Source of the DNA: Pampus argenteus
Taxonomy: Eukaryota > Chordata > Actinopteri > Scombriformes > Stromateidae
Length of the DNA stretch: 64,000 nt
Assembly: GCA_036937835.1 (NCBI GenBank)
Contig: CM072873.1
Location: 12,822,001-12,886,000, forward strand
Direction: 5' to 3'
In this document: positions 50,001-61,265 of the stretch, in pieces
How positions within the stretch are numbered: position 1 is the first letter of the stretch
Layout of the letters: every line of letters begins with the position of its first letter
Notes under the pieces: model-generated
What the model saw: only the letters and a program-made list of their open reading frames with translations
Told to the model about the DNA's origin: nothing
The model's database searches: none
Made by a program: the position numbers and the translations under genes

Positions 50001-53000
50001 GATTGCTATTCAATATTGATTCCTCTTTCTATTGAAATCAGAAAATGTATTCATCTTATCCTTGACTCAGATTCTCCATCTCGGACACCAGCCCTGGTCG
50101 GCTCTGATGAATTTGACAAGTGTCTGAACAATGACAAATTCTCCCATGAAGAATACAGCAATGGAGCCCTGTCCATCCTTCAGTATCCATACGGTAAGAA
50201 CCTAATCCTGGATTCAGACTGTCAATGACACCAATATACAATAGTCATATATACTTAGACATACTCTTAGAGTGTATGGCAGAAGAAAGCGATGTTGCTG
50301 AAATAAAACGCCTTTATCTGATTTCTTTTTCTGACCTCTGTAGACAACGGTTACTACTTCCCCTACAGCAAACTTTACCGAGAGAAACGTGACAGTGCTG
50401 TAAGCCTGATAAAGGGAAATGGGGCAAGAGCTGACAGTCGTAGGGGAAAAGACCCAGTGTTGCTGCTACCATGGTGGAAGGAGATCCTCGGCACTATCGT
50501 CTTTTGCATTGCTGCCACTACCTACATCGTCCGCAAGTTCTTCCACCCTCCCGCCCCTGTGGCCTATGTGCGGGTAAGATATAGCCTTTAGTAAGAGTGC
50601 GCTGTTAGCAGAGACTGCTGGTGGTTATTTTCTTCACGTTAATGTGAATTCAGACACTGCCACTGCAACTTCTGAAACCAGTGTACAGTATGAAAAATAA
50701 ATAGCTTCCACATTATAGGATAATCCATTACAATATGGATGAAACCTTTTTATTTTGTCAAATGATCAGTCAGGGTATATTTAAAAAAACAAAACAAAAC
50801 GCTTTTTAATGTTTATTAGATGATACCAAAGTTAGTTCAGACTCAGTTTAAACTGTAAACTGATTCGTTATTTTTAGAGTAAGACGTAAACCTCAACTGA
50901 CACCAATAGTCTGGTTCAAATAAGCTGCTTTATAATAAGTGTATCCATTATATAGAATTGCCTTGTTTTATTTTCTGCCCCTTCATGTCCTATGTTTTCT
51001 TGTGACTGAGAGACATTATTCAGATGTGAAGCTTTTGTTTTTAATTAAAACTCTGTACCATTGATAAATAGTCAATCATAGTCTCTCTGTTGTCCTCCTC
51101 CTGTTCCCCAAAGCAACGGAAAGAGTCAGAGACACAGTGCCAGACAGACAGCAAGTTTGACCTTGAGGTTGTGGAATCCAAAGAGCCGGTTGCCATGGAG
51201 ACCCGTTCCAGCGACTATGTGTCCAGGTATATCATTAATACACTGTGAAGATGAGGCAGAATATGCTTGTGTAAATGATTTTTGTCATGACTCAGGATAA
51301 CTTCATGTAACACTACTACTGTGCTGGGAAATGTTATCCTCACACTTGAAAGTCACATGCAAGTCTCACTCATTCAAGGTGTAGCTACAGAATCGGTACT
51401 GTTACCATGGTGACCAGCGGTCTTCCAGACTGCCTTGATAGGACAAGGAATACATGTGAGATACGAGTCATAGTTGTGCATGATTGGATAACTCAGCTGT
51501 TTGCCATCAAATGAAAATGACCTTGGCCCCCCGCAGACCCCACCCCGCCCAGCAGCATCTGCCACAGGATTGGAGTGTCACTTTACATCACTGTCAGCAC
51601 ATTGTCAGAAGTTTTTTGTTATTTTGGACATCCCAACTACGATCAGTGCCCATAATTTATGGGCTGCCACCGACCTACGGAAGTTTGATCGATGGAGTAT
51701 GCATGTTTATGCTAGAATAATGTGACTCTACCCACCAAACGCAAACAAGGATCTGATTAAAGCAGATTTTTTTTCTAATTCGATGTCAGCGCTTGCTCTG
51801 TTTGATCCATCCTAAAATGACAAACACCCCACCCTCCCTCTTCCTTTACAGTCACTGTGAATTTGCTGGAGAACTGTTTCTAAATAAAATTGGTGGCTGT
51901 TGTAGCAGCTGAGGCAGGCATGAGTCAGGATCATTAAGAAGACACTAGAGATCAGGAATGAAGGCCTGAATCACATGTGCCCCCACACTTCTTAATAAGA
52001 CATTTTATAATCCCTGAAGGAGCCTGAACAGGGATGTTTTAATAGGGTGTAGCTAGAGTTTTGGTGCTATCGCTCAGCAGCAAAGTGAATGATTTTATTT
52101 CTTAAAATCCTCATTAAAGAACAGAGAACTTTCTAATTATGCAGCTGCATGAGATAGAAAGAATACATCCGACAGATGTTGTATGTTTGCAATATGGCTA
52201 TGTTTTCTTAAAAAAAACCCATTGCATTCAATCTAAACATTTCTCTTCAGTTTTGTAAATGAGCAGCTTTCACATGTATTTAGCTGGGACTAATTCCTTG
52301 CCTGGTTATCACCTTTTACCACTTAATAAGCCTCTTTGACTACAGTGAACTGTATGGTCCCTTTCAAATGTTTCTGATAACACTTGTCACACACAGTCCT
52401 TTTTTTCCCACTGAGATCAAAGGGATTCTTCTTTGCACGATGACAACCAAAGTGCCTCTCCCCAGGTACCTGACTGATTTCGAGCCAGTGCAGTGCCTTG
52501 GCCGTGGGGGGTTTGGTGTTGTGTTTGAAGCCCGCAACAAAGTCGATGACTGCAACTATGCCATTAAAAGAATCCGTCTGCCCAACAGGTAGCGCCTCTT
52601 TCTGGTCACATCACAGACTTTCTTGCTACTGGCTCTTCTGTTTTTTTTAATGCAACTGCTGTTAATGTGAGAAACTAACTTACCTAAACACAGAAAACAA
52701 TGTAAGAGACATCACTAACATTTTGGTACAAATAATAGTTGTTAATTTATTTTCATACTAATGAGCATGCGGTCCTAATCAAGTGATTAGGAACACAAAC
52801 AAAATCTGAGTTGTGTCTAGATCCTCAAGTCTTGAAAAAGTAGTGACTGATCTGCTGAATAAGGACTATCAAATGGCAGTGATTGCAATGAATGTGAGCT
52901 CAGTTTTTATGTCATATAGGGAGCTTGCCCGTGAGAAGGTGATGCGTGAGGTGAAGGCCCTTGCCAAGCTGGAGCACCCGGGGATAATCCGCTACTTCAA

Positions 53001-56000
53001 CGCCTGGCAGGAGAGCCCTCCTGAGGGTTGGCAGGAGGAGATGGACCAGAGGTGGCTGAAAGACGCCAGGTAAAACAGGGCTTTTAAACCTTATCTTGTT
53101 ATCTTGTGTAGCTCAGCAAGCCGTTCATAGTACTTACACTGGCAAAGCAGAGGTCTATTCACCAGGAGAAGTGTGGCTGCACTCTACTGTTATTGTGTTT
53201 TAAGTAATTTGTAGACTATTTTCATAATATATTTTAAACCATTGCACAGTTGTAATTATTTGTAATTTTACAAAGTGGTTATTTGAATGTTATCTGTTTG
53301 TACCAATGGACCTGGCAGTAAGAACACTCACTTTCTCTCCTTTAGTACCACTGACTGGCCAATGAGCTTCCTGGACCACATGGAGGCGCTATCAGTTAAA
53401 GTGCCAGTGCCCAGCTCAGTCTCACCTATGTGTGGGCCTGAAGGAGATGTTCTGGAGGCCTCCGCTGATGCACAGGCCCTGCTCTCCAGCAGCGCAAGCG
53501 GTGCTGTGACTTTCAGTGTTGACGATGGAGACGCGTCTTTCCATCCGCTGCTGGGCCATGACAGCTTGATGTCTGAGCGGGACAGTGAGGCTGACCGAGA
53601 TGCCTCGGACACGCCACACTCCTTTGAGTTATGTCCCCCACGTGGCCCCAGCGACTGCACCTCCTCCTCCTTTGACATTGTTTTTGAGGATTCGGGTTGC
53701 GACCGAGATGCAGATGCAGACACAGACTCGGCCTCTGGTGCAACCAGTCCCGGTACACTGACCGAGAAAAACAGTTCGTCCTCTTCATGCATCAGACGAC
53801 AAGAAAACATCCCACCCTCTTCATCCTCTCCTCCCAGACCAACCTCACTTGCCCTGGCTCTCCCAACAACTCCTGCAGCTCAGCGAGCCCAGCCGTCTCC
53901 CAAGGTCAGTCAATCATTCATTCAGTCAGCTGCAAACAGCGTCACTGTTGTGATTCACCTTGTTGAAGTACATTACATTTAGAGTATACTGAAAGTTTCA
54001 TTAAATATTGTCACAGATTATATAGCAGCCCTTTTTCTGGTCAATGAGGGTGAACTATTCATTTTCAGTGTCAAATCAAAAGTGTACTGTATTCAACCCG
54101 TGCTGTCATGTCTCCAGGTGTACCTTTACATCCAGATGCAGCTCTGTCGGAAGGAGAACTTGAAGGACTGGATGGCTCAGCGTTGCCTCCCAGATCAAAG
54201 AGAGCACAACCAATGTCTGGACATCTTTCTACAAATCGCAGAGGCTGTCGACTTCCTGCACAGCAAGGGGCTCATGCACAGAGACCTCAAGGTGAGCACA
54301 TACGCATGCACACACACTCTACACTGGAAAGGCAAAAGTGTATGTATTTGGAATCTAAAGTAAGCAGTCCAGTGTATCTCGATGCAATAACTTTGACTGC
54401 AGCCCCTGTTAGAAATATTAAACAGAATCACAGATAAAGCTGTTTGCTAATTTTGTTTAATATTTCCTTCAGAATGTTCTTGAAGGGCAAACTCGAGTCG
54501 AAGCCTTAGGCACAAAATTCAAAAATAGCTGCAAGCAAGGGCCTTGTACGAATATGAACCACTATTTAACTAATCCTGCTTCAAAACCATTTTAAAAGTC
54601 TGAAAAATTCAGTTACCTACTTCTTTAAAAGCAAAAGCACCTCTTTTGGTTTGATAGCTATATATGTATTTGTGTGACATTTGTAATTCTCTATGCTATC
54701 TGCCTCCATGTGTTTCATGTTTGGTACATGTTACATAACATGTCACCATTTGTCCTCCAGCCCTCCAACATCTTCTTTACCATGGATGACGTGGTGAAGG
54801 TGGGAGACTTTGGCCTGGTGACGGCCATGGACCAGGAGGAGGATGAGGACGAGCCGAGTGTGCTGACGCCCGCTCCACTCCTGACCCGGCACACGGGCCA
54901 GGTTGGCACCAAGCTCTACATGAGCCCAGAGCAGGTGAGGGGATGTAAAGACCAGTAATAATGAAGGATACATATTACAGGAGTTTAAAAAAATAGCATT
55001 AGGTAGCAGGTAAGTTTAAGTCCACCGAGCACTTTGTTGTTTATTATTCTATAATTCCTATATGACTGGTAAGTTGGTCTGCTGCCTTTTTAAAGTATTT
55101 AATATCTCTAATTTCATCCTTTCATTTTTGTTTTGGCAGCTCTCTGGAAACTCATACTCGCACAAAGTGGATATTTACTCACTGGGTCTGATCCTGTTTG
55201 AGCTGCTGTATCCTTTCAGGACCCAGATGGAGAGAGTGAGGGTGAGTCAGCAAACATATGGACACATAACCATAATCATGTCTTAATTTCACTTCATTTA
55301 ATCTTTTCATTTAATTTCTAGTTTAATTCCACAAGGGTTGTTATTCAACATTAAATTAGCATAGCTCTGCTTTCAAAGCTGCCCAACACATGTTATGTCT
55401 TTTTGTATTTCCTAGTTTATAATGTTAATGTCTTCTGTGTGAGTCACAAATTGGTTTATGAATAATGAAATACATTTATCAAAAGAAAGAAAGACAGACA
55501 AAAAGAAATGTAATCAAAGCAAGAAACATAAATAAGGTGTGATTCATTAAACAAAAGCAAGTTTATATATGTGCATTTTTGATACTTAATTTAAAATGTA
55601 AGCATTATTTGACAAACCTGAATCCCCAGTTAGGTTGCTTTAAAATTTAGGTGATTGTAGACTGTAAAAATAACGTCTTGGCACTTGAAATTTATGTGCA
55701 GTTCATGTGAGGTTAAAAGCATCTTGAGCTGAACCCATCTGTCCTTTTTAAAAATTATTATTAAAAATCAAGAAGCGATTTTTAAATTCTTCTGATCATT
55801 TCCAATCAGGTCACCACAAATGTATATGTAGTTGGTTTCAGTACAAATTCTCACTGCTGCCATTTGTTTAATCTTGAGAAGAAAGAGGGGCAACTGTTGG
55901 GGAAACTGTAATACATGAACACTGTTATCATTTTAAGAAACATTATTATCAGTTAAAAAAAAATTTTCCCCCCAGTGCACAGACATGTACACAGTTGGTT

Positions 56001-57226
56001 GCTTTCTCAGCAGTGAACGACCTGGTTGTCTTTGTCTCAAACAACAAAACAACAAAGTGCCTGATTAGCCATTAGCACAGCTCCACTCACAGGTGTTTAC
56101 ATTCTTTTTTCCAGACGCTGACAGAAGTGAGAGCTCTGCACTTCCCAGACATTTTCTCCAAAAACAACGTTCAGGAGGTGAGTGACTGTCTGCTGCCACC
56201 TAGTGGCTTTAAACACAAACAACTTGTAAACCTTGAAATAGCAAAAACAATTTTAAGTTCTATATGTTGAGAACAAGCGACATGAAATGAAAAAAGTAGG
56301 GCATGTCCAGACTTGCAGGAGTTTATTGTCATGTAGTCTGTCACAGATTTAAATGACCTGTCCACACATACACACACGCTAATACAATCAGAGGTGTATT
56401 TGGATTATTTTACTGTCAAATCCACAGAAAAGTTAAATATGTAATTTACTCTAATCCAGTTTTTATTACAGTTGTTTTGTTGTTAACATAAATATCATTA
56501 TTTGCAACATGTATATCAACATGTGTAAGTATAATTGCATTTCTAATCTCATCAAATGCAATTAAATAAATGTTTTAAATAATCAATTAAATACATTTCT
56601 TAATAACAAAAGGCACCAGTGTACAGTTTGCTGTTGGGTTGGTTACGTTACCTTGTTTACCTGTTTACTTTGTAATGAGATTAACATAATCCCATAGCAT
56701 AATCTGTGATTCTCCAACACTGGAAATACTCTCACCCTGTGGGATACACTATGCCACTTTATTAGATGTGTACTGTTCTACTGTAAGATGTTTTATACTG
56801 TGTGTGAGTCTGTAGTAGTGTGTGTGTTCGAATTATATGTATATGAAGTTGATTATGTGCTTCAGTTTTATGACTTGTGTGTGTTATTTTGTGTTAATTT
56901 TACAATCTGTGCTGGTTCTGCTATGTTATATGAGCTTTAAGTAAAGCCAATCAGTTGAACTGATGAATAATAATGTTAGCACTACTATAGCATGACGCTG
57001 TTCTCAAAGACATCACTATAATGTGTGTTTTCTCTCTGTGTAGCTGAGTATGGTGCGCAGCATGCTGTCGTGGAGTCCCAGCGAGCGTCCTGAGGCAGTT
57101 GAGATCACAGGGACTCCGCTTTTCCAGGAGCTGGAGCTGCCTTGCCGACTGGCCATGAGGCAGCGCTCCCGTACCTACAGCGCCTCGTCCATGGGTCGCC
57201 CCTCCCGCCAGACATCAACTACCTGA
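31724..57226 (+). CDS. eif2ak3: eif2ak3 (PERK), ER-stress eIF2alpha kinase
   Basis: Eighteen GT-AG exons join in frame: 31724-32022, 41560-41689, 47778-47972, 48133-48263, 48861-49128, 49286-49451, 49639-49764, 50071-50193, 50344-50573, 51114-51226, 52466-52588, 52920-53069, 53346-53904, 54118-54291, 54761-54934, 55140-55241, 56115-56177, 57044-57226 (TGA). They give 1102 aa; human is about 1116. The order is signal peptide (LVLLLLLKALTG), lumenal sensor domain (about 100-520), one membrane span (about 527-542, ILGTIVFCIAATTYIV) and cytosolic kinase (from about 598). Kinase hallmarks are the Gly loop GRGGFG 606-611, Lys628 in YAIK, an acidic insert loop (about 685-871), HRDLK 925-929, DFG 945-947 and the activation segment with Thr979 in GTKLYMSPEQ. 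PERK senses misfolded ER proteins, dimerises and phosphorylates eIF2alpha, lowering general translation and raising ATF4. All catalytic residues are intact. Confidence 0.98.
33457..33535 (+). repeat. tRNA-derived SINE fragment
   Basis: TGGTGCAGTGG at 33460 fits the pol III A box, and GGTTTGACGCC at 33508 is close to the B box GGTTCGANNCC. The spacing is right for a tRNA head, but the sequence does not fold as an intact tRNA, so a SINE or tRNA-like remnant is inferred. Confidence 0.5.
36193..36239 (+). promoter_or_regulatory. X-box-like/CCAAT module, copy A
   Basis: ACTGCTTAGCAACA directly followed by gCCAATC, with a second CCAAT 28 bp further (36235). TTAGCAAC resembles an RFX half-site and CCAAT an NF-Y site. 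The same 14-mer occurs at 37154 and 39237. Confidence 0.6.
37154..37207 (+). promoter_or_regulatory. X-box-like/CCAAT module, copy B
   Basis: ACTGCTTAGCAACA followed by aCgAATC (the CCAAT has one substitution), then an intact CCAAT 34 bp further at 37203-37207 in agccaatcagctgg. Confidence 0.55.
38281..38410 (-). promoter_or_regulatory. array of four phased CCAAT boxes
   Basis: ATTGG (CCAAT on the minus strand) at 38312, 38343, 38375 and 38406, spaced 31, 32 and 31 bp. An imperfect RFX-like palindrome, GTTGCATGGTTAC, lies at 38281-38293. The box at 38375 continues into a degenerate reverse copy of the ACTGCTTAGCAACA module. CCAAT boxes 31-33 bp apart are a known feature of NF-Y-driven promoters such as G2/M genes. 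Confidence 0.65.
39181..39332 (+). promoter_or_regulatory. GC box plus X-box-like/CCAAT module, copy C
   Basis: GGGGGCGGGGCC (39181) is followed by ACTGCTTAGCAACAaCCAATC (39237-39257), a second CCAAT 35 bp on (39287-39291) and an inverted ATTGG at 39328-39332. The Sp1-type, RFX-like and NF-Y sites together look like a promoter or enhancer core. Confidence 0.6.
39940..40065 (+). repeat. possible SINE remnant
   Basis: A block of the style gtgctcagcagaccctcactggttaaataaagc, ending in an AATAAAG-like tail. It resembles the 3' part of fish short retroelements, but I cannot name a family. Confidence 0.3.
41690..47777 (+). other. eif2ak3 intron 2 (6.1 kb)
   Basis: AT-rich intron with no coding exon recognised. 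It contains a purine/G-rich stretch near 44160-44310, a very AT-rich stretch near 45400-45520 and a 33-bp minisatellite near 46955-47027. Confidence 0.65.
46955..47027 (+). repeat. 33-bp minisatellite, about 2.2 copies
   Basis: gtgtgggcggatgtgtgtcg starts at 46955 and again at 46988, and a third partial copy (gtgtgg) starts at 47021, so the period is 33 bp. The two full units are identical over gtgtgggcgg to gtgctgtct. Confidence 0.85.
50344..50573 (+). CDS. eif2ak3: eif2ak3 exon 9: lumenal stalk and transmembrane segment
   Basis: Encodes DNGYYFPYSK, a variable basic stalk, DPVLLLPWWKEI and the single span. It ends FHPPAPVAYVR just before QRKESETQCQT of exon 10. Compared with the human protein as I remember it (RRLFHPHPHRQRKE), the fish protein has a few extra juxtamembrane residues at this exon junction. 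Confidence 0.92.
50574..52465 (+). other. eif2ak3 introns 9 and 10
   Basis: Non-coding apart from exon 10 (51114-51226, QRKESETQCQTDSKFDLEVV). Intron 10 (51227-52465) contains a moderately GC-richer stretch at 51370-51700 without recognisable coding content. Confidence 0.6.
52466..53069 (+). CDS. eif2ak3: eif2ak3 exons 11-12: kinase N-lobe
   Basis: Exon 11 (52466-52588) holds YLTDFEPVQCLGRGGFGVV and the ATP-binding Lys in YAIKRIRLPNR. Exon 12 (52920-53069) holds ELAREKVMREVKALAKLEHP, including the alpha-C helix, then IIRYFNAWQESPPEGW. These are almost identical to mammalian PERK. The intron between them is 52589-52919. Confidence 0.95.
53346..53904 (+). CDS. eif2ak3: eif2ak3 exon 13: kinase insert loop
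   Basis: The largest coding exon (559 nt, about 186 residues). It is Ser/Asp-rich and low-complexity, with an Asp/Ala run (RDADADTD). Only short islands are conserved with mammals: STDWP-like start, HSFELCPP, IVFEDSGCD, PPRPTSLAL and SPK at the end. This is the insert that splits the eIF2alpha-kinase N- and C-lobes. Confidence 0.93.
54118..55241 (+). CDS. eif2ak3: eif2ak3 exons 14-16: kinase C-lobe catalytic core
   Basis: Exon 14 (54118-54291) encodes VYLYIQMQLCRKENLKDWM to LMHRDLK. Exon 15 (54761-54934) encodes PSNIFFTMDD, GDFGLVTAMDQ and HTGQVGTKLYMSPEQ. Exon 16 (55140-55241) encodes SYSHKVDIYSLGLILFELL. All three have phase 0 at both ends. The acidic stretch after DFG (DQEEDEDEP) is typical of PERK. 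Confidence 0.95.
55242..57043 (+). other. eif2ak3 introns 16 and 17
   Basis: AT-rich introns flanking the 63-nt exon 17 (56115-56177, TLTEVRALHFPDIF). No other feature seen. Confidence 0.6.
57044..57226 (+). CDS. eif2ak3: eif2ak3 exon 18: C-terminal helices and stop
   Basis: Opens LSMVRSMLSWSPSERPEA, the end of the kinase fold. It finishes with a basic Ser-rich tail (RQRSRTYSASSMGRPSRQ) that ends TSTT before TGA. The tail is somewhat shorter than in human, and the exon matches the mammalian last exon. Confidence 0.93.
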   Translation: MSMVRSMLSWSPSERPEAVEITGTPLFQELELPCRLAMRQRSRTYSASSMGRPSRQTSTT

Positions 57227-60020
57227 AGATGCCATGACACTATGTCTAACTCCCGTCCTGTAATGCCCGTTTTCCAGTAATTTCCCCTGCTGGTCTGATG
57301 CCCAAGAGAAACACCTCAGCACCCTGCCATCACACACTGCCTCAGAAAAGAATCACCTTATATGCCAAGTGCTGAAAATGTGCAGGAATTTGTCTTGATT
57401 GCATTAACGCAACAAGAAAAAGTCCTGCAAAGTTCCTCTGCTTGGCAAATACACATACCGTTACATATTTGCACACCATTATGCAGCCCAAGTTCTCAGT
57501 TTTAATCACACTTACAAGTGAAAGGATATTTTAAAAGTGACAGTTGTTCTGTAATGTGTACGACCAGATTTGGTTCAAGTGGTAATTGAAAATAATTCTT
57601 AGTAGTTATTTTAAATGGCCCAGAGTACCAGATGGGCAATGTTTACTGCAATGAGTCAGCTCAGTGTAGACTAAGCTATTATCCAGATATTATCACTCTG
57701 ACATCGTAAACCGGTTTGGAGCAAGCATCCTGGATTCCAAGATGATTGACAGAAATGCTAAGAACTATTTTATATATGATTTGATCCCGCTCTGGTCACA
57801 CGCTGCTTGCTCTCAACATTCAGCCAGTGTTCACTCACCCATGCTACACCTCAGGTATCAAAACCAAGAGGGGACTCCAAAGGGGCCTTTGATGCTTGAT
57901 CATCCTATCTATACTAGCGACTAGTACTGATCACTGGTACAAGCACTAACTGGTGTTCTGACACCTAAAATGCCTGATTTGGAAGACCAAAAAAAAGACC
58001 ACCTTTTTCCTATGTGTGTTTTTTTTTAAATAAAAAAAAGGTGATGTATTGCATATAGAAGAGTTTATGAATCCAGTTCATCAGATATGATTTGCCTTTA
58101 GAAAGGGCCTGCAGCTCCTTCTGAATGAATGCAGAGTCTTTGGCTCATGTCTTTTTTTTTGCATGTACCTGATAGGAAAGTGAAGGGGTGAGTGAGTTTG
58201 TTATCTTGAAGCCAGTACTTTGAGGCAGTTTTTCTGTGTGTAAATTTACTCAATGACTCTGAGGTGCTCAATCATTTTTCAACACCTCCTCTTTGCTCTC
58301 TGTATATAATTGAAGGGGAAAAAAAACCTGTTTATAACTTTTTCTTTGTTAATTCAGAAGATTTGTTTGATCAATCTTGTACATATTGTAAGGCGCCATT
58401 GCTTGTAAATGGCTTTTTCATGAGACAACTGTAAGATGATGTGATATACTGTGGGAGAGGGAACAAAGAGGAGACGATCTCTGCCATTAATGGATAGCTG
58501 AATGTTGCAGTGTGACCTCCAGAGTGTGATGACGGTGGTCACCTCTTTATAGCTGAAATTATTCTCAGTGTTTGTTTTCACATATTTGGGGTACCAAGAG
58601 GAGGAAATGGTTTGCCCTGCTTTAAGCACCAGAGAATAACCTGCAGGACGGACCAGAGTGCCATTTGAAAGTCAGTTAAGTGTACTTTTCTGTAACTGAT
58701 AACTCACCTCATATTTTTGCTATTGTGCTATATCCCCATCCAGCTGGTGTTCCCAGTAAAGCATGACAAACACAAATACTGATGTCTGCAGCTCTCCCAT
58801 GATGCGGGGGAAATAGCATTTAGTTGAGAAGGTGATACTGTTTTGTCCCCTTTACACTGGGGACCTGGACCTGATGTTGGTCATGTGATCCACATAAGCA
58901 TTGTTTAATGTATGTAAGAAATGCTGGGAGAGTCACATGACCTGCTCCACACACACACAAACTGCTAATTGTAATGTGCTTTCGATGATTGTACTTTTCT
59001 AAAGATCTTCTCTGTTTTTCGATAAGAGCAGTTTTTGATTATTCTGCAGGGTTTTTTTTGATTACTGTAAAGTCTTGACTGTGTCTGCTGCAGGAAGTCA
59101 AAACCGATGTTTGTCCATTCGTCCACTCAGCCCACTGAAGATGAGTCATTCTTGTTGTAAAATTAACAATTCTCTCTTCAGAGTTTAAAACGATCTGTAC
59201 TCCCACCACGATAAAGGTGGAATCTGTAGTTCTCTTCCGTAATGACATGTCCTTGAGTTCAGTGGAACAGCTCATGCCACAGATTTAGACAAAATCTGAT
59301 TTTTGAAAGACGTTATATACTGTAGGTAATGTAACTTAAGTCCTTTGATTACAATCTTACACCTTTTGTAGACCTAATGTTTGATATTTCAAAATAACTA
59401 ACTAAGTAATAGGTCCAGTGTAAATCCCACAAAATTAGCTCACAGGATGTGGGATCCCTTTTTTTTTTCTATTTTATAGAAATCAGTTACTGAGGTTATT
59501 GTGACATAAAGACTTGCTTTTGAACAAATTTGCAGCCAGAAAGAATTGAAATGTCACATCTTAAATCACCTACAGTAGTTAATAGTTTGTCATCATTTCT
59601 CCATGTGTGAAAACAGCATTACTGACAATAGTGTATTATCTGAGGTTCTAGAGACTCTCTGCTTTTTCACTCAAACCAAGAAAATGTGATTATACAGGTT
59701 TCTTATTCTTTGTTTAATTGTATTCATCCTCCTTCCACTCCTGCCATCTGGATAGTTGTTTCTGAGGATAGTTCAATTGAACCTCTTTCAATCTCTGATG
59801 CCTCTGTCTGGACGTGTAGTTGCCTGTTCTTGTGCACAACTCCATTTTTCTGCCCATGTTGAATTGTAAATATGTTTATTTGCTTTATTTATGTTTTGAT
59901 GCTGTGATCAATCCTTTTTGGGTTGGTGTTATTATGAATGCGCTTCATGCCATTGGAGCGCGTTGGAATATGATGACTTCTTACAAGTCTAAATTTAATA
60001 AACTGTTATATACCATTTGT
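57227..60020 (+). other. eif2ak3: eif2ak3 3' UTR (inferred extent)
   Basis: About 2.8 kb after the TGA. An internal AATAAA lies near 58029 within A-rich sequence. The strongest distal signal is AATAAA at 59997-60002, followed by a GT-rich element (tagttgtgtgtccttcgtgtg). There is no coding content; open frames here are AT-rich chance frames. Confidence 0.55.
59997..60002 (+). promoter_or_regulatory. candidate distal poly(A) signal of eif2ak3
   Basis: AATAAA in tttaataaactg with a strong GT-rich downstream element within 20-60 bases. Confidence 0.6.
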
Positions 60021-60940
60021 ATAGTTGTGTGTCCTTCGTGTGCAGCCTGTGGATGGTGTTGGGCAGTTGGATTATCAATATGTCAAGATTATTACACTAC
60101 CTTTTTAAGTGGATTTTAATAGCGTCAGTCAACTGTCATCTACCTGGTGATTATCATTAGGCCAACAACCATCAAAAGTTGTATGGACTTTCAGAAAATC
60201 AGAAACAGCAGTTCCTATATTTTCCTATAATTTGCACTGGTTTGGTATTACTTACTGTAACATTAATTTATGTTGGGCTACAACTAACAATTAATTTAAT
60301 TATCGCTAAAGCTATGATCTATACAATATCAAAAAACAGTGAAAAATGTCCACCACGATGTCTTAGAACACAAGGCGGTGTCATTAAATGTCTTTTGTCC
60401 AATAAACAGTCAAAGCTTGGGACATATTCAATTTACTGTTATGCTGGACCATGGAAAGCAGTATGCTCTCACATCTACAAATATAGAAGCATCAAATATT
60501 TGGATTGTTTATCCTGCAATTAACACCTTATGTTATACACAGAAACATTGTAGTTTAATTCAATACTGTATATAATTGCATATTTAAGGATTCCTTTTTC
60601 AGATTTCAAAGGCGCTGAATCAAGAAAAACAAGACATAATGCATATTCAGTAGTGACATAATGAAAGGCAACTACGGAAGTAGTGTAGGAAACCTGAAAA
60701 TATCACACAGGCCAAAAGAAGCACAGGCACAGCACAAAATACATGATGGGAAAATCTTATCAGACTATAGACTGCTACAAAAATAACAATGTGACCTTGA
60801 GGGAAGATTATTTTGTCAGACCATTAGTCCCATACCAAAAAACAAACAAAAGTGTAGGTTTATAGTTTATAATATGGACATTACGTTAGTGTTTCTGAGG
60901 TAATATGATTGAAAGTAAGCTACTGAAACAGAGGCCAGGT
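60021..60940. other. eif2ak3-atrn intergenic region
   Basis: About 0.9 kb, AT-rich; it contains the interspersed repeat at 60274-60450 and no gene. Confidence 0.6.
60274..60450 (+). repeat. interspersed repeat, gggctacaactaac type
   Basis: Begins gggctacaactaacaatt and continues with gtgaaaaatgtccacca and aatgtcttttgtccaataaa. This is the recognisable skeleton of a very common teleost repeat (gggctgcaactaacgattat...). It is decayed, with approximate ends. Confidence 0.6.
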
Positions 60941-61265
60941 TGTAAAGAGGCGGGGTTTCAGCCTCCCATCCAAAAGTTTAAAGCCCTCCGCGCTTCGCCT
61001 CCGCCGGTTGCGCATTTCCGTAGACAAAACGTCACTTCTGGATGTCAATATGCGGCTTGGTGCGGCGCTGGGAAACAGAGCCACTGGAAAGATGTAAACC
61101 AAGTAACCTGCGAAGACTAGCCTCCACACAGACACTAAACGTTATCTCCCGGGGAAACAGAACCTTCGGTCCGATAAACCGAACAGCACCAGCGGGCAGG
61201 TTGTTGGGTCTCTATCCCAGAAGCAGCGGAGCTTCTGCTTTTAAGCAGCCATCTTTTGTGAGAGA
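60941..61265 (+). promoter_or_regulatory. atrn: atrn promoter / 5' UTR, CpG-rich
   Basis: Composition changes abruptly to GC- and CpG-rich (gaggcggggtttc, cgcgcttcgcctccgccgg). There is a CRE half-site (acgtca) near 61029 and a YY1-type GCCATCTT at 61248-61255, often found near start sites of TATA-less genes. A 93-codon frame from the ATG at 61042 ends at 61323 and overlaps the atrn start in another frame. The exact start site is unknown. Confidence 0.6.

Noticed and set aside
53328..53810. 160-codon minus-strand frame over eif2ak3 exon 13
   Set aside because: Shadow of the low-complexity coding exon.
59820..60119. 99-codon open frame in the eif2ak3 3' UTR
   Set aside because: AT-rich chance frame spanning the probable poly(A) signal; no domain.
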